A stretch of DNA of 13,174 nt from a bacterium UBA4883 (GTDB lineage: Bacteria > Bacillota > Clostridia > Oscillospirales > Acutalibacteraceae): NCBI GenBank assembly GCA_002399225.1, contig DHDF01000135.1, forward strand, positions 1 to 13,174, read 5' to 3'. Position 1 is the first letter of the stretch. Each line of letters begins with the position of its first letter. Made by a program: the position numbers and the translations under genes. The notes under the pieces were generated by a model, which saw only the letters and a program-made list of their open reading frames with translations, ran no database searches and was not told where the DNA came from. Of the stretch, positions 1 through 8,193 are shown one piece after another.

Positions 1-306
1 GGGCAGCAGCAGCGCCTCTGCATTGCGCGCGCCCTCGCCGTGGAGCCGGAAGTCCTTCTGATGGATGAACCGACCAGCGCCCTCGACCCGATTTCCACCA
101 TGAAAGTGGAGGAGCTGATTTCAAACCTGAAGGAGAAGTACACGATTGTCATTGTCACGCACAACATGCAGCAGGCGGCGCGCATCTCGGGCAGCACCGC
201 GTTTTTCCTGCACGGCGAAGTCGTTGAATACGCGGACACCGACAAACTTTTTTCCATGCCGCAGAACAAGAAAACCGAAGACTACATCACCGGGCGTTTC
301 GGATGA
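1..306 (+). CDS. pstB: Phosphate ABC transporter ATP-binding protein PstB, C-terminal part (5' end outside window)
   Basis: PstB is the cytoplasmic ATPase that powers the PstSCA high-affinity phosphate importer. The reading frame is open from base 1, so the gene begins upstream, and about 101 residues of a usual 250 are visible. In order these are the rest of the ABC signature ([12 protein letters not shown]), Walker B with the D-loop ([13 protein letters not shown]), the H-loop ([14 protein letters not shown]), and the typical PstB tail ending in YITGRFG. The wording [18 protein letters not shown] is characteristic of PstB rather than other ABC ATPases. A GTG at position 40 is only an internal valine codon. 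phoU follows after 68 bases on the same strand, which matches the standard pst-phoU order, so pstSCA probably lies just left of the window. Confidence 0.95.
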   Translation, partial: GQQQRLCIARALAVEPEVLLMDEPTSALDPISTMKVEELISNLKEKYTIVIVTHNMQQAARISGSTAFFLHGEVVEYADTDKLFSMPQNKKTEDYITGRFG

Positions 307-326
307 ACATTAATCCGTTATACCGC

Positions 327-354
327 TTTAAAATTTTGCAGAACCCGATATAAT
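327..354 (+). promoter_or_regulatory. Possible internal promoter upstream of phoU
   Basis: A perfect -10 hexamer TATAAT (349-354) is preceded, across a 16-bp spacer, by TTTAAA (327-332), a four-of-six match to the -35 consensus. It lies in the pstB-phoU gap, 20 bases before the phoU start. It could supply basal phoU-phoPR transcription independent of the pst promoter. AT-rich gaps often produce such matches by chance, so this is tentative. Confidence 0.35.
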
Positions 355-374
355 TAAGAAGGGAAGACGGCGGA

Positions 375-1037
375 ATGAGCGCGCGAAGCGAATTTGACCA
401 TGAGCTGGAACATCTTCACCTGGATCTCATCCGGTTGGGCGGGCTGATTGAGGAAGCAATCGACCGCTCCATTACGGCGCTGGAGAAACACGACAAAAAA
501 CTGGCCCAAAACGTTATTGACAGCGACAGGCAGATCGACGACCTGGAGCATGCGATCGAGGCCCGATGCCTGAGTCTGCTTCTGCGGCAGCAGCCCGTCG
601 CAAAGGATCTGCGGGCAATTTCCGCGGCGCTGAAGATGGTGACGGACATGGAGCGCATCGGGGATCAGGCCGCCGATATCGCCGATATCAGCCGGCGCTT
701 TCGCAGCGGTCCCTACGTCAAAAACCTGGAACATATTCCCATGATGGCCCGTATCGCCTCTTCAATGGTCAAAGACAGCGTGAACTCTTTCATCAAGAGC
801 GACGTTCAGGCGGCTCAGAAGATTATTCGCAGGGATGACGAAGTCGATAAGCTGTTTGAGACCATTCAGCAGGAGCTGATTTTCGTTCTCACGCATGATC
901 CGGAAGCGGCCGATCAGGCCGTCGATTTCCTGATGGTTGCAAAATATCTGGAACGAATCGGGGATCATGCGGTCAACCTCTGCGGATGGGTCATTTTTTC
1001 GGTGACCGGGAAACGCAGGGATTCAAAAATCGTTTAA
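375..1037 (+). CDS. phoU: Phosphate signalling regulator PhoU
   Basis: PhoU is a cytoplasmic all-helical protein that links the Pst transporter to the PhoR kinase and dampens phosphate signalling and uptake when phosphate is plentiful. The 220 residues match the normal family length. The protein reads as two similar three-helix halves. Each has the acidic helix motif that binds metal clusters in PhoU structures: the first around DMERIGDQAADIADI (about residues 90-105), the second around YLERIGDHAVNLCGW (about 190-205). The start is the ATG at 375, with a purine-rich GAAGGGAAG stretch a little upstream. The gene sits between pstB and the phoP-like regulator, 29 bases before the latter, consistent with one transcript. 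Confidence 0.95.
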   Translation: MSARSEFDHELEHLHLDLIRLGGLIEEAIDRSITALEKHDKKLAQNVIDSDRQIDDLEHAIEARCLSLLLRQQPVAKDLRAISAALKMVTDMERIGDQAADIADISRRFRSGPYVKNLEHIPMMARIASSMVKDSVNSFIKSDVQAAQKIIRRDDEVDKLFETIQQELIFVLTHDPEAADQAVDFLMVAKYLERIGDHAVNLCGWVIFSVTGKRRDSKIV

Positions 1038-1066
1038 ACGGCACAAAGATTCGGAGGCTTGCCTGC

Positions 1067-1756
1067 ATGCAGAAGCACGCGTTCGTTGTGGAAGATGACG
1101 AAAATATCCGTGAAATTATTCAATGTGCGCTTGAGTCCAGCGGACTTCTGGTGAGCGGATTTGAAGATGCCGTCGGGATGTTCCGGGCTTTGGAGGAGGA
1201 ACGGCCGGATGTCATTTTGCTCGACCTGATGCTTCCCCGTATGGACGGGCTGAGCGCTCTGAAAAAATTGAAGGGCGATGCGGCTTCCGCCCGGATTCCC
1301 GTCCTGATTCTCACTGCGAAAAGCAGCGAAACCGATAAGGTGGCCGGTCTGGATCTCGGGGCGGACGATTACATTACGAAACCGTTCGGTGTGCTGGAGC
1401 TGCAGGCCCGCGTGCGCGCCGCCCTGCGCCGCACTTCCGGTGAGCTTAAGCGGGAACCGGTTTACGAATACCGCGGGCTCCGGCTGAGCCGGGCGAGGCA
1501 CGAGGTGACCCTGAACGGGGAAAAAATCGGGCTGACGCTGAAAGAATTCGACCTGCTGCAATTTCTGATGGAAAACGCGGATCGCGCCGTGAGCCGCAAC
1601 GAAATTTTAGACCGGGTCTGGGGCTCCGGCTACACGGGCGAGACCCGCACGCTTGACATGCATATCCGAAGCCTGCGCCAGAAGCTGAGCGACACTGCCG
1701 GCGACGGCGGATTCATTGCCACCGTGCGCGGCGTGGGATATAAGTTTAACGCATAA
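1067..1756 (+). CDS. phoP: OmpR/PhoB-family response regulator (phosphate regulon, PhoP type)
   Basis: This is a DNA-binding response regulator of 229 residues, the likely partner of the kinase encoded next. The receiver domain occupies about residues 1-120. It has the acidic pair D10/D11, the phospho-acceptor D53 (in VILLDLMLP), T83 and K105 (in ITKPFG). A winged-helix output domain covers about residues 130-229, with the usual [13 protein letters not shown] and the C-terminal VRGVGYKF hairpin. The start is the ATG at 1067 because GGAGG lies 9 bases upstream (1053-1057). The frame stays open further upstream to 986, but that would add 27 unrelated residues and overlap phoU. Its position after pstB-phoU points to phosphate control; the name phoP rather than phoB follows Gram-positive usage and is inference. 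Confidence 0.93.
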   Translation: MQKHAFVVEDDENIREIIQCALESSGLLVSGFEDAVGMFRALEEERPDVILLDLMLPRMDGLSALKKLKGDAASARIPVLILTAKSSETDKVAGLDLGADDYITKPFGVLELQARVRAALRRTSGELKREPVYEYRGLRLSRARHEVTLNGEKIGLTLKEFDLLQFLMENADRAVSRNEILDRVWGSGYTGETRTLDMHIRSLRQKLSDTAGDGGFIATVRGVGYKFNA

Positions 1757-1759
1757 AAC

Positions 1760-1790
1760 AACAGCCGGCTGTGCAAAGCCGGCTGTTTTA
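1760..1790 (+). terminator. Intrinsic terminator-like hairpin between phoP and phoR
   Basis: A perfect 11-bp inverted repeat (left arm 1760-1770, right arm 1777-1787, core AGCCGGCT) encloses a 6-base loop and runs into TTTTATAAAG. It begins four bases after the phoP stop codon and ends just before the phoR ribosome binding site. As a partial terminator it would lower kinase relative to regulator expression. It could also protect the 3' end of a processed phoP message. Confidence 0.75.
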
Positions 1791-1809
1791 TAAAGAAAGG
1801 AAAAAGGCC

Positions 1810-3543
1810 ATGAAGCGCGCTTTCTTTGTCCGGAGCCTTCTGGTTGCGGTCGCAGCGCTTGCCATTTCCGTTTTTGTTTCCGCGTTTGTGCTGCAGCATC
1901 AATATCTGGAAAACCGGAAGGCGGAAATGAAAGAGCTGCTCAGCGTGATGTCGGTTTCGGCAAGCACCTCGGATTACGGTAGCCTTGCGAAAAAACTCGC
2001 GGGGCTTTCGTCAAATTCCATGCGGATCACATTCATTGCCCCGGACGGCACCGTGAAAGGGGACAGTGCCGCCGACCCGGATACCATGGAAAACCATAGG
2101 AACCGCCCGGAAGTTAAAGCCGCGATACAGTGGGGTTACGGGGATGATGTCCGCCATTCCGATACGATCGGGATCGACATGCTCTACGCGGCGAAAAGGC
2201 TCCCCGGCGACATGGTGATCCGGGCGTCGGTTACGATTGAAAGCATCTACGCACATCTCTGGTCGCTGGTTCCCGGTCTGCTGATCGGCGTTCTGCTGGC
2301 GCTTGCGGTCATACCGTTCCTCGCATGGAAGCTTGCGGACGGCATTGTCAGACCGTTCGAGGAGGTGGCCGCTTCCCTCCGGAACATCAACGGCGGCGGT
2401 TATGGGACGGAGCTTTGCAAACCCGCCTATCAGGAACTCGGCCCGATTGTCCGGCAGATCAATGAGCTTTCACACAGAATTTCCGGTGCGCTGGCAGAAC
2501 TCACGGCTGAGCGCGGGCGCATCTCTTACTTGCTGGACAATATGAACGAAGGTCTCGTCGTTCTTGACGGCGCCCAGCATATTCTTCTGATCAACCGCTC
2601 CGCCTGTGCTTTCTTCGGCGCGTCGAAAAAGCTGAATGGGGAAAACCTGCTTTGTCTGACCCATACGCCGCGCATCATGGAAGCCGTGCGCAATGCCTCT
2701 GAAAACGGAAAGCATGATTCTTTTGATTTTGACCCGCCGGACGGAGGCAAGACTCTTCAGCTGTTTATCAGCCCTGTGCCCGGGGAAAACGGAAGCATTT
2801 CCGGCGGTGTCACGCTGCTGGTCAACGATGTGACGGCCATGCGTAAAACGGAGCAGATCCGAGCCGAATTTGTGGCGAACGCCTCGCATGAACTGAAAAC
2901 GCCGCTGACCGCGATCAAGGGTTTCGCAGAACTGATCCAGTCCGGAATGGTTGACGATCCCCGGAAGAAATCCAAATATTTGTCTCTGATTTGCTCCGAA
3001 ACCGACCGGATGATTGTTTTGATCAGCGACATTCTGCGGCTTTCGGAGCTGGAGTCTCTCTCGGAGGACACGGGAAAATCCAGCGTCAGTCTGCTTGCCG
3101 TCGCGCAGAAGGTTCGGGAATCCCTCGCCCTTGAGGCAAACGAAAATCATGTGGCCGTTACGGTCTCCGGTGATGCGGGCGTCCTTACCGCCAACCCGGA
3201 TCGGCTGACTCAGATGCTCCTCAATCTTCTCGACAATGCGATCAAATATAACCATACCGGCGGCAGCGCCTCTGTGGTGGTCAGGCAAATGCCAAATGCT
3301 GTTGCGGTGACCGTTTCCGACACCGGGATCGGAATTCCGCCGGAAGCGAAAGACCGGGTCTTTGAGCGCTTTTACCGCGTGGACAAAAGCCGTAGCCGCA
3401 AAATCGGCGGAACGGGGCTCGGGCTTTCCATTGTGAAACATATTGCCGGTCTGTATCACGGCGAGATCCATTTAAAGAGCGCGGTGGATAAGGGCACTTC
3501 GATTGAAATTATTTTCCCGACAGAACAGGGGCGGCCGGATTGA
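1810..3543 (+). CDS. phoR: Membrane sensor histidine kinase, PhoR type
   Basis: This is a 577-residue two-component kinase expected to phosphorylate the upstream response regulator in the phosphate starvation response. Domains in order: a transmembrane helix at about 5-28; an extracytoplasmic sensor of about 120 residues; a second transmembrane helix at about 150-173; a HAMP-like linker; a PAS domain at about 235-340 ([13 protein letters not shown]); and HisKA with the phospho-acceptor H360 in [13 protein letters not shown]. The HATPase domain follows, with the N box ([10 protein letters not shown]), G1 (DTGIGI), F box (FERFYRVD) and G2 ([10 protein letters not shown]). The ATG at 1810 is chosen because it begins the membrane segment and follows a purine-rich AAAGG stretch. 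An upstream in-frame GTG at 1771 lies inside the hairpin loop and is unlikely. The stop codon sits in the loop of the terminator that ends the operon. Confidence 0.92.
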   Translation: MKRAFFVRSLLVAVAALAISVFVSAFVLQHQYLENRKAEMKELLSVMSVSASTSDYGSLAKKLAGLSSNSMRITFIAPDGTVKGDSAADPDTMENHRNRPEVKAAIQWGYGDDVRHSDTIGIDMLYAAKRLPGDMVIRASVTIESIYAHLWSLVPGLLIGVLLALAVIPFLAWKLADGIVRPFEEVAASLRNINGGGYGTELCKPAYQELGPIVRQINELSHRISGALAELTAERGRISYLLDNMNEGLVVLDGAQHILLINRSACAFFGASKKLNGENLLCLTHTPRIMEAVRNASENGKHDSFDFDPPDGGKTLQLFISPVPGENGSISGGVTLLVNDVTAMRKTEQIRAEFVANASHELKTPLTAIKGFAELIQSGMVDDPRKKSKYLSLICSETDRMIVLISDILRLSELESLSEDTGKSSVSLLAVAQKVRESLALEANENHVAVTVSGDAGVLTANPDRLTQMLLNLLDNAIKYNHTGGSASVVVRQMPNAVAVTVSDTGIGIPPEAKDRVFERFYRVDKSRSRKIGGTGLGLSIVKHIAGLYHGEIHLKSAVDKGTSIEIIFPTEQGRPD

Positions 3544-3560
3544 GTTCCGCCGCCCTTTCT
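3529..3560 (+). terminator. Intrinsic terminator overlapping the phoR stop codon
   Basis: GGGCGGC (3529-3535) pairs with GCCGCCC (3549-3555), extended inward by three more pairs after a single bulged C. The loop contains the phoR TGA, and the stem is followed by TTTCT. It likely ends the pst-phoU-phoPR transcript. Confidence 0.75.
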
Positions 3561-3622
3561 ATGTATTCCCCCGCTGCATCAGGAAAAGTTAGATTGCAAA
3601 GGCGCAGAAGCGTGGACATCAC

Positions 3623-3652
3623 GCAATAAGTTAGTAATAGCTAACTTATTGC
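3623..3652. promoter_or_regulatory. Perfect 30-bp palindrome, candidate operator upstream of the MerR-type regulator
   Basis: Two perfect 12-base arms (3623-3634 and 3641-3652) flank a 6-base centre. There is no T-tract on either side, so it is not an intrinsic terminator. The outer octamer of the right arm, CTTATTGC (3645-3652), recurs exactly at 4608-4615 in the promoter of the PLP enzyme gene. Its complement GCAATAAG forms the left arm (3623-3630). This suggests a binding site for a dimeric regulator, plausibly the MerR protein encoded next. It lies 32-61 bases upstream of that gene's -35 box. Confidence 0.5.
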
Positions 3653-3683
3653 ACGAAATTCGTTCTCTGTCAACCTTTTTCTA

Positions 3684-3714
3684 TTGACTTTATTCTAAGT
3701 GGAATGTTTAAAAT
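3684..3714 (+). promoter_or_regulatory. Promoter of the MerR-family gene, with a long 19-bp spacer
   Basis: TTGACT (3684-3689) and TAAAAT (3709-3714) are separated by 19 bp. Such an over-long spacer is typical of promoters twisted into shape by MerR proteins, and the spacer contains a small ATTC/GAAT dyad. GTCAA at 3669-3673, ten bases upstream of the TTGAC, mirrors the layout of the PLP enzyme promoter. Likely autoregulated. Confidence 0.6.
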
Positions 3715-3762
3715 AAACTTATAAAAAAGACATTTTGCTGTAAGGTTTTAAGGAGGTGCAAC

Positions 3763-4563
3763 ATGAAAGAATTTTATACGATCGGTGAGACGGCGGCTCT
3801 TCTGGGGGTGACAACACAGACTTTGCGCTACTATGACAAAATCGGTCTGTTATCACCTCATCATACTGATCCTGTGAGCCATTATCGCTACTACTGCTAC
3901 CACCAATTTCATCTGATTGACCGGATCCGGTATCTGGAAGGATTTGGGCTGTCGCTGGAAGAAATCCGGCAGATTATCAGAAGCGGAAAGGTAGATCAAT
4001 TGCTGAATTATCTTCGGGAGCAGCGACAGGAGACCATTCGGGAACTTCGAAATTTGCAGGATCGCGTGAAGGATATTGACTGGTATCTAGATTATTTTTC
4101 TTATATGGGAACGCAAAAGGCGGGGGAGAATCTGTACCGCATTCAGCAGCCTGAGCGCTACATCATCAAGTGTCCCTGCTACTACAGAGAACCTTTGCCG
4201 GATATGGAAATCCGCCTGGCAAAAGTCAAGAGCAGGCCGGAATACGCCCATGTGAAATTTCACCGGCAGTATGGATATAGCCTGGATATTGAAAGTCTGT
4301 TCCACAGAGAATTTTATCCCAGAGAATATTTTATCTTTCTGAATCAAAAGCCGCAGGAGCTTGCGCCTTCGCAGTATGATGTGTTGCCGGAAGGGGAATA
4401 TCTTTGCATTAGAACGCAACTGCTTCATGAGGACTGGGACCCTGAGCCGCTCACGGCGTATTTTTCCAACAAGGAACGTCCGAAACTGACTCTGGCGATG
4501 GAATTTGAAGATAATTTAGTGGATTGGTCTGATGCCTGGTATGAACTACAAGCCTTGTTGTAA
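3763..4563 (+). CDS. MerR-family transcriptional regulator with a C-terminal effector-binding-like region
   Basis: This is a 266-residue regulator with the MerR winged helix-turn-helix at about residues 1-75 (FYTIGETAALLGVTTQTLRYYD and SLEEIRQII). A dimerising coiled coil follows at about 78-115. The region from about 130 to the end resembles the GyrI-like or BmrR-type ligand-binding domains of multidrug and metabolite sensors. There is no conserved cysteine cluster of the metal-sensing MerR proteins. The start is supported by AAGGAGG a few bases upstream. The gene lies directly before a PLP enzyme and an amino-acid symporter, and both promoters have the 19-bp spacing expected for MerR control. 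It therefore probably senses an amino acid or a breakdown product and induces the cassette. The ligand cannot be told from the sequence. Its base composition (about 43 % GC in a sampled line) is lower than that of the pho genes. Confidence 0.88.
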   Translation: MKEFYTIGETAALLGVTTQTLRYYDKIGLLSPHHTDPVSHYRYYCYHQFHLIDRIRYLEGFGLSLEEIRQIIRSGKVDQLLNYLREQRQETIRELRNLQDRVKDIDWYLDYFSYMGTQKAGENLYRIQQPERYIIKCPCYYREPLPDMEIRLAKVKSRPEYAHVKFHRQYGYSLDIESLFHREFYPREYFIFLNQKPQELAPSQYDVLPEGEYLCIRTQLLHEDWDPEPLTAYFSNKERPKLTLAMEFEDNLVDWSDAWYELQALL

Positions 4564-4588
4564 TTGTTCACAGCCGATCCAATTTTTT

Positions 4589-4633
4589 GTCAATTTGCAC
4601 AATTGACCTTATTGCAGGAATAAGAGGTATCTT
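4589..4633 (+). promoter_or_regulatory. Promoter and double dyad operator of the PLP enzyme gene
   Basis: TTGACC (4603-4608) and TATCTT (4628-4633) are 19 bp apart, again the MerR-type geometry. A dyad CTTATT-5-AATAAG (4608-4624) fills the spacer where MerR dimers bind. A second perfect dyad GTCAATT-5-AATTGAC (4589-4607) overlaps the -35 box. The two dyad centres are 18 bp apart. A weaker alternative promoter is TTGCAG (4612-4617) with TAAGAT (4634-4639), which would have a 16-bp spacer. Confidence 0.6.
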
Positions 4634-4679
4634 TAAGATAACCAAAGAGAAGCGCGCTCTCGGGTTTTAGGAGGTACTT

Positions 4680-5855
4680 ATGCAATTACGATTGGATACT
4701 CAGATTTTATACCAGGGAACAGAACCGTGCAGCAATATCCGCAACCCGGAGGTCCCGCCCATTTACCCAAGCACGGCGTATATTCTGGATGACATGGAGG
4801 ATTATGACTTCGCGAACAAGGGCGGCCGTTACTACTACAACCGGACGGCTAATCCGAACCGAGACGGACTTGGAACGGCGATTTCCTACCTGGAACACGG
4901 AGAAAGCACTTTGATTTGCTCCTCCGGAATGGCGGCCATTTCAACGGCCCTTCTGGGGCTGCTCCATCAGGGAGATCATATCTTGATGAACAAAGCTGTC
5001 TACGGTGAAACCATCGAGCTGGCTAATCACATTCTGACAAAATTCGGCATTCAAGTCACATTTGCGGATTTTACAGACCTTGAAGAAGTAAAGCGAGAAA
5101 TCCTCCCCAATACGAAGCTGCTTTATACGGAGATTATCTCAAATCCTTTAACTTTGGTGGTCGATTTGGATGAGATCAGTAAAATTGCTACTGAAAAGGG
5201 AATTCTGACAGTGGTTGACAGCACCTTTACTACCCCCATTCTGTTCCGTCCGCTGGAACATGGTGCCGACATTGTTATCCACAGTCTGACGAAGTATTTC
5301 GGTGGGCACAGCGATATTACGGGCGGTTCCGTCACCGCTTCGGAAAAGCTTATCCGGCAGATTCGGCCTCAGTATCTACTCCTTGGGTGCTGCATGGATC
5401 CGGGAACGGCTTGGCTGACGCTGCGTAGCATCAAGACGATGGCCATGCGCGTGCGCAAGCAGAATGAGAATGCTTCCGCACTGGCAAAAGCACTCAGTGC
5501 TGATCCGCATGTCAGCGCGGTTTATCATCCCAGTCTGAAGAGCCATCCGCAGCATACACTTGCAAGCAGAATTTTTGACGGCGGCTATGGAGCTATGATG
5601 AGCTTTCAGGTAGAAGATTCTCACGAAAAAGTCAATTCGTTTATGCATCGGTTAAAAATTGTCAAATATCTTGGCACCTTGGGCGGAATTCGTACCACTT
5701 ACACTCACCCTTTGACGGCTTTCCGCAATGACTTTACAGAGCAGGAGCTTGAGAAAATGGGCATGAGCGAAGGTCTTATCCGTATTTCGACAGGTGCGGA
5801 AGATATTCGGGATCTCGTCACCGACTTCACGCAGGCATTAAAAGCATTCGACTGA
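4680..5855 (+). CDS. PLP-dependent Cys/Met metabolism (trans-sulfuration family) enzyme
   Basis: This is a 391-residue fold-type I PLP enzyme of the family holding cystathionine gamma-synthase, cystathionine beta- and gamma-lyases and methionine gamma-lyase, and its length is normal. Visible active-site residues are Y53 and R55 (YNRTANP, cofactor phosphate of the neighbouring subunit), S82-G83-M84 (phosphate loop), Y108 (ring stacking), D180 (pyridine nitrogen), K205 (Schiff-base lysine in HSLTKYFGGHSD) and R368 (substrate carboxylate, in LIRIS). The segment after Y108 reads YGET, so the cysteine that follows the tyrosine in methionine gamma-lyase is absent. Substrate and reaction therefore stay open: C-S lyase, gamma-synthase or a related activity. 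The start has AGGAGG a few bases upstream. An AGCS symporter gene follows after 50 bases with no terminator, so a catabolic role on an imported amino acid is likely. Confidence 0.88.
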   Translation: MQLRLDTQILYQGTEPCSNIRNPEVPPIYPSTAYILDDMEDYDFANKGGRYYYNRTANPNRDGLGTAISYLEHGESTLICSSGMAAISTALLGLLHQGDHILMNKAVYGETIELANHILTKFGIQVTFADFTDLEEVKREILPNTKLLYTEIISNPLTLVVDLDEISKIATEKGILTVVDSTFTTPILFRPLEHGADIVIHSLTKYFGGHSDITGGSVTASEKLIRQIRPQYLLLGCCMDPGTAWLTLRSIKTMAMRVRKQNENASALAKALSADPHVSAVYHPSLKSHPQHTLASRIFDGGYGAMMSFQVEDSHEKVNSFMHRLKIVKYLGTLGGIRTTYTHPLTAFRNDFTEQELEKMGMSEGLIRISTGAEDIRDLVTDFTQALKAFD

Positions 5856-5905
5856 ATTTGAAACTCTGAATGAAAAAGCAAACTATATAAGAGGAGAGGA
5901 ATTGT

Positions 5906-7342
5906 ATGGATGTGTTCTCCAGTTTCCTCACGAATGTTGCGGATTTCATGTGGGGAACCCCAATGACCATTGCCCTGATTGGCACGGGCCTTTTTCTGAC
6001 GATAAAGTTTAAATTCCGGTACATTACGAAAATAGGCTTCCATTTTAAAAATACTTATGGAAAAATGTTTTCAAAGGGTGAAGGTGAAGGCAGCGTTTCC
6101 AGTTTTGCGGCAGCCTGCACAGCAATGGCCAACACCATCGGTGTCGGCAACATCGGTGGTGTGGCGACGGCTATCACCATGGGTGGGCCCGGCGCAATTT
6201 TCTGGATGTGGATCTCCGCTTTACTCGGAATGTCCACCAAAGCCTGTGAAATTATCCTGGGTCAGCGCTACCGCGTTAAGTATAGCAAATCCATGGACGA
6301 ATATCTCTGCGACCGGTCTTTTGTCATGAAAAATGCTTTTGGCTGGAAAAAAGGCGCGATTGTGCTGGCAGTATTTGTCTTCATGCTGGGGCCATGGACG
6401 AATGCGGTGCAGACGCAGGCTGTCACCGCGTCTCTGAAGGAAGCATTCGGGGTAAATCCCACCATCGCGGCGATTGTGATCGGCGTAACATGCCTGGCAA
6501 CGATTGCGGGCGGATTAAAGACGATTTCTTCAACCATGGAAAAAGTGGTTCCTTTTATGGCTGCGGTTTATATTCTGGCCGGACTTGGGATCATGGCTTT
6601 TAACATCACGAAAGTTCCTGCTGCGTTTTGCCTGATTTTCAAGAGTGCGTTCACCCCAATCGCCGGGGTGGGGGGATTTGCCGGGGCAACCGTCCGCGAA
6701 GCGATGCGCTACGGGATTGCCAGAGGGCTATATTCCAATGATGCCGGCACCGGCTATGCCATTATCGCCCATGCCTCCGCGCAGACGGACCACCCAGTGC
6801 GTCAATCTTCCTGGGGATGGGGCGAGGTGTTCCTGGACACTATCGTGGTTTGCACGGTTACGGCGCTTTCTATCATTTTGACGGGCAGCTATGTAAAGTA
6901 TTCCAGTGTCACCAGCGCTCAGTTGACAACTATCGCATTCCGTGAAGTATACGGCGGCGTTGGCAGCGCATTTATGGCCTGCGCAATTTCGGTGTTTGCC
7001 TGGACGACGATTGTTGGTATGTATTATAGCTGTGCAAAGTCGGTCAATTATGCGTTCGGAGATACTCTGTGGAACAAAAGAGTCACTCCGTTTTATATGA
7101 TTTATTTTCTTTTGCCAGCGGTTGCTTTTTTCAAGGTGGATGCCACCGCGCTGTGGGCAGCGACAGATATTCTCAGCGCCTGCTATGTGATCGTCACGCT
7201 GATTTTTATTTATGGCAAGCACAAGGAGATTTTCCGGCTGTTCAACGACTTTTGGGATCGGTTCCTTCCTGCTTTAAAACGAGGGGAGAAGCCCGCAAAA
7301 GTGTCTTATGAAACGGTGGAGCAAAAAAAGTCACCAGTATAA
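5906..7342 (+). CDS. AGCS-family sodium:amino acid (alanine/glycine type) symporter
   Basis: This is a 478-residue polytopic membrane transporter that imports small neutral amino acids with sodium or protons. The family signature is clear: NTIGVGNIGGVATAI (about residues 76-90), then GGPGAIFWMWISALLGMSTK (about 93-112), and the conserved GLYSNDAGTGYAIIAHASA region. About ten hydrophobic segments are apparent, with a charged C-terminal tail. The start is preceded by GAGGAGAGGA. It forms an operon with the upstream PLP enzyme, with a 50-base gap and no terminator. The strong hairpin at 7368-7400 ends the unit. Family members carry alanine, glycine, glutamine or others. The context suggests it feeds the PLP enzyme its substrate, but the exact amino acid is not deducible. 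Confidence 0.93.
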   Translation: MDVFSSFLTNVADFMWGTPMTIALIGTGLFLTIKFKFRYITKIGFHFKNTYGKMFSKGEGEGSVSSFAAACTAMANTIGVGNIGGVATAITMGGPGAIFWMWISALLGMSTKACEIILGQRYRVKYSKSMDEYLCDRSFVMKNAFGWKKGAIVLAVFVFMLGPWTNAVQTQAVTASLKEAFGVNPTIAAIVIGVTCLATIAGGLKTISSTMEKVVPFMAAVYILAGLGIMAFNITKVPAAFCLIFKSAFTPIAGVGGFAGATVREAMRYGIARGLYSNDAGTGYAIIAHASAQTDHPVRQSSWGWGEVFLDTIVVCTVTALSIILTGSYVKYSSVTSAQLTTIAFREVYGGVGSAFMACAISVFAWTTIVGMYYSCAKSVNYAFGDTLWNKRVTPFYMIYFLLPAVAFFKVDATALWAATDILSACYVIVTLIFIYGKHKEIFRLFNDFWDRFLPALKRGEKPAKVSYETVEQKKSPV

Positions 7343-7367
7343 ATTTAAAAATGTTTTTAGAAATCAG

Positions 7368-7405
7368 GCGCCGCGGATGATTTTAATTCATCCGCGGCGC
7401 GTTTT
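7368..7405 (+). terminator. Strong intrinsic terminator after the symporter gene
   Basis: A perfect 13-bp stem (7368-7380 with 7388-7400, core CCGCGGATGA) encloses a 7-base loop and is followed by GTTTT. It also lies 34 bases past the fetB stop on the other strand. There the following sequence is only moderately T-rich, so it may act weakly in both directions at this convergent junction. Confidence 0.85.
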
Positions 7406-7434
7406 CAAAAGGCCATACAAATTTAAAAACAATT

Positions 7435-8193
7435 TCAGACCAGCTGTTTCCGCTCGTTAAAAAATCCCCGGTAAGCGAGAAAACAAGCCAGAAAAGAAGA
7501 AATTGCAGTGGTGGAAAGCATCATAAATGTCACCATGATCTGGTAGCGGATGGCCATCAGCGGAGAGGTCCCGGCCAGGATCAGTCCTGTCATCATGCCG
7601 GGGAGCGAAACAATTCCCAAAGTCTTTGTGGAATCGATCGTCGGCACCATCCCGGTGCGGATGGAATCCCGCAGGATTTCGATGGAAGACGCTAGAATAT
7701 CCGCGCCCAAGGCAAGTTTTTCCTCCACTTCGCTCCTTTTACTTTTAAAATCGGCGGAAAGCTGCCTGTAACACAGACCGATGGCTACCATGGCGTTGCT
7801 GATGAGCATTCCGCCGATCGGGATCACCTGGTTTGCCTTATATTGGATGGCACCGGACAGGATTAGAACGGACATCGTAATACCCGTCCCAATCAAAATA
7901 GCAAAAAAGGAAATAGGGATTCCGTTTTGAATATCTTTTCCCCGCTTGGCTGTATTGTAGGCCGCGTTAAAGGTCATCAAAAGAAGAATCAGCGTTGTGA
8001 CGGCCGGGTTTTGCAGCCCGAAAACGTATTCTAGGATGTAACCGACGGCAAAGAGCTGAATCACCGCCCGGACCACGCTGATGAGAGTCTCTTTTTCCAG
8101 CTTTAACTTTTGAAAATAGGAAAACAACAGGGAAACCAGCACCAGAGAAGATGCCAGCAGCAGAGAAGTGTTGCTGATATGGGCTCCGCTCAT
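7435..8193 (-). CDS. fetB: UPF0014 family ABC transporter permease, FetB-like (iron export)
   Basis: This is the membrane partner of the ATPase encoded just upstream on the same strand. E. coli FetAB (YbbL/YbbM) exports iron and protects against peroxide stress; function here is by family. The protein has 252 residues, close to the family's usual 260, with about seven hydrophobic segments. It carries the hallmark block RTGMVPTIDSTKTLGIVSL followed by PGMMTGLILAG and AIRYQIMVTFM. The start at 8193 is chosen because it forms an ATGA overlap with the fetA stop and has GGAGG (complement of CCTCC at 8201-8205) just upstream. A longer frame to 8286 would lie entirely inside fetA. The sampled GC (about 42 %) is well below that of iscS. 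Confidence 0.88.
   Translation of the reverse strand: MSGAHISNTSLLLASSLVLVSLLFSYFQKLKLEKETLISVVRAVIQLFAVGYILEYVFGLQNPAVTTLILLLMTFNAAYNTAKRGKDIQNGIPISFFAILIGTGITMSVLILSGAIQYKANQVIPIGGMLISNAMVAIGLCYRQLSADFKSKRSEVEEKLALGADILASSIEILRDSIRTGMVPTIDSTKTLGIVSLPGMMTGLILAGTSPLMAIRYQIMVTFMMLSTTAISSFLACFLAYRGFFNERKQLV

Noticed and set aside
986..1066. Earlier ATG start for the response regulator inside phoU
   Set aside because: It would add 27 residues not seen in receiver domains, and a good GGAGG site supports 1067.
1771..1809. Earlier GTG start for phoR
   Set aside because: It lies in the terminator loop, lacks an accessible ribosome binding site, and would put a charged stretch before the first membrane helix.
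2470..3471. Long minus-strand open frame (about 333 codons) opposite phoR
   Set aside because: It lies fully within the phoR kinase, whose motifs are unmistakable. The translation shows no domain and is a GC-driven antisense shadow.
7341..7430. AAATTTAAAAA repeated on both sides of the terminator at 7368-7400
   Set aside because: Short AT-rich words in intergenic DNA; no target-site or inverted-repeat ends to suggest an insertion.
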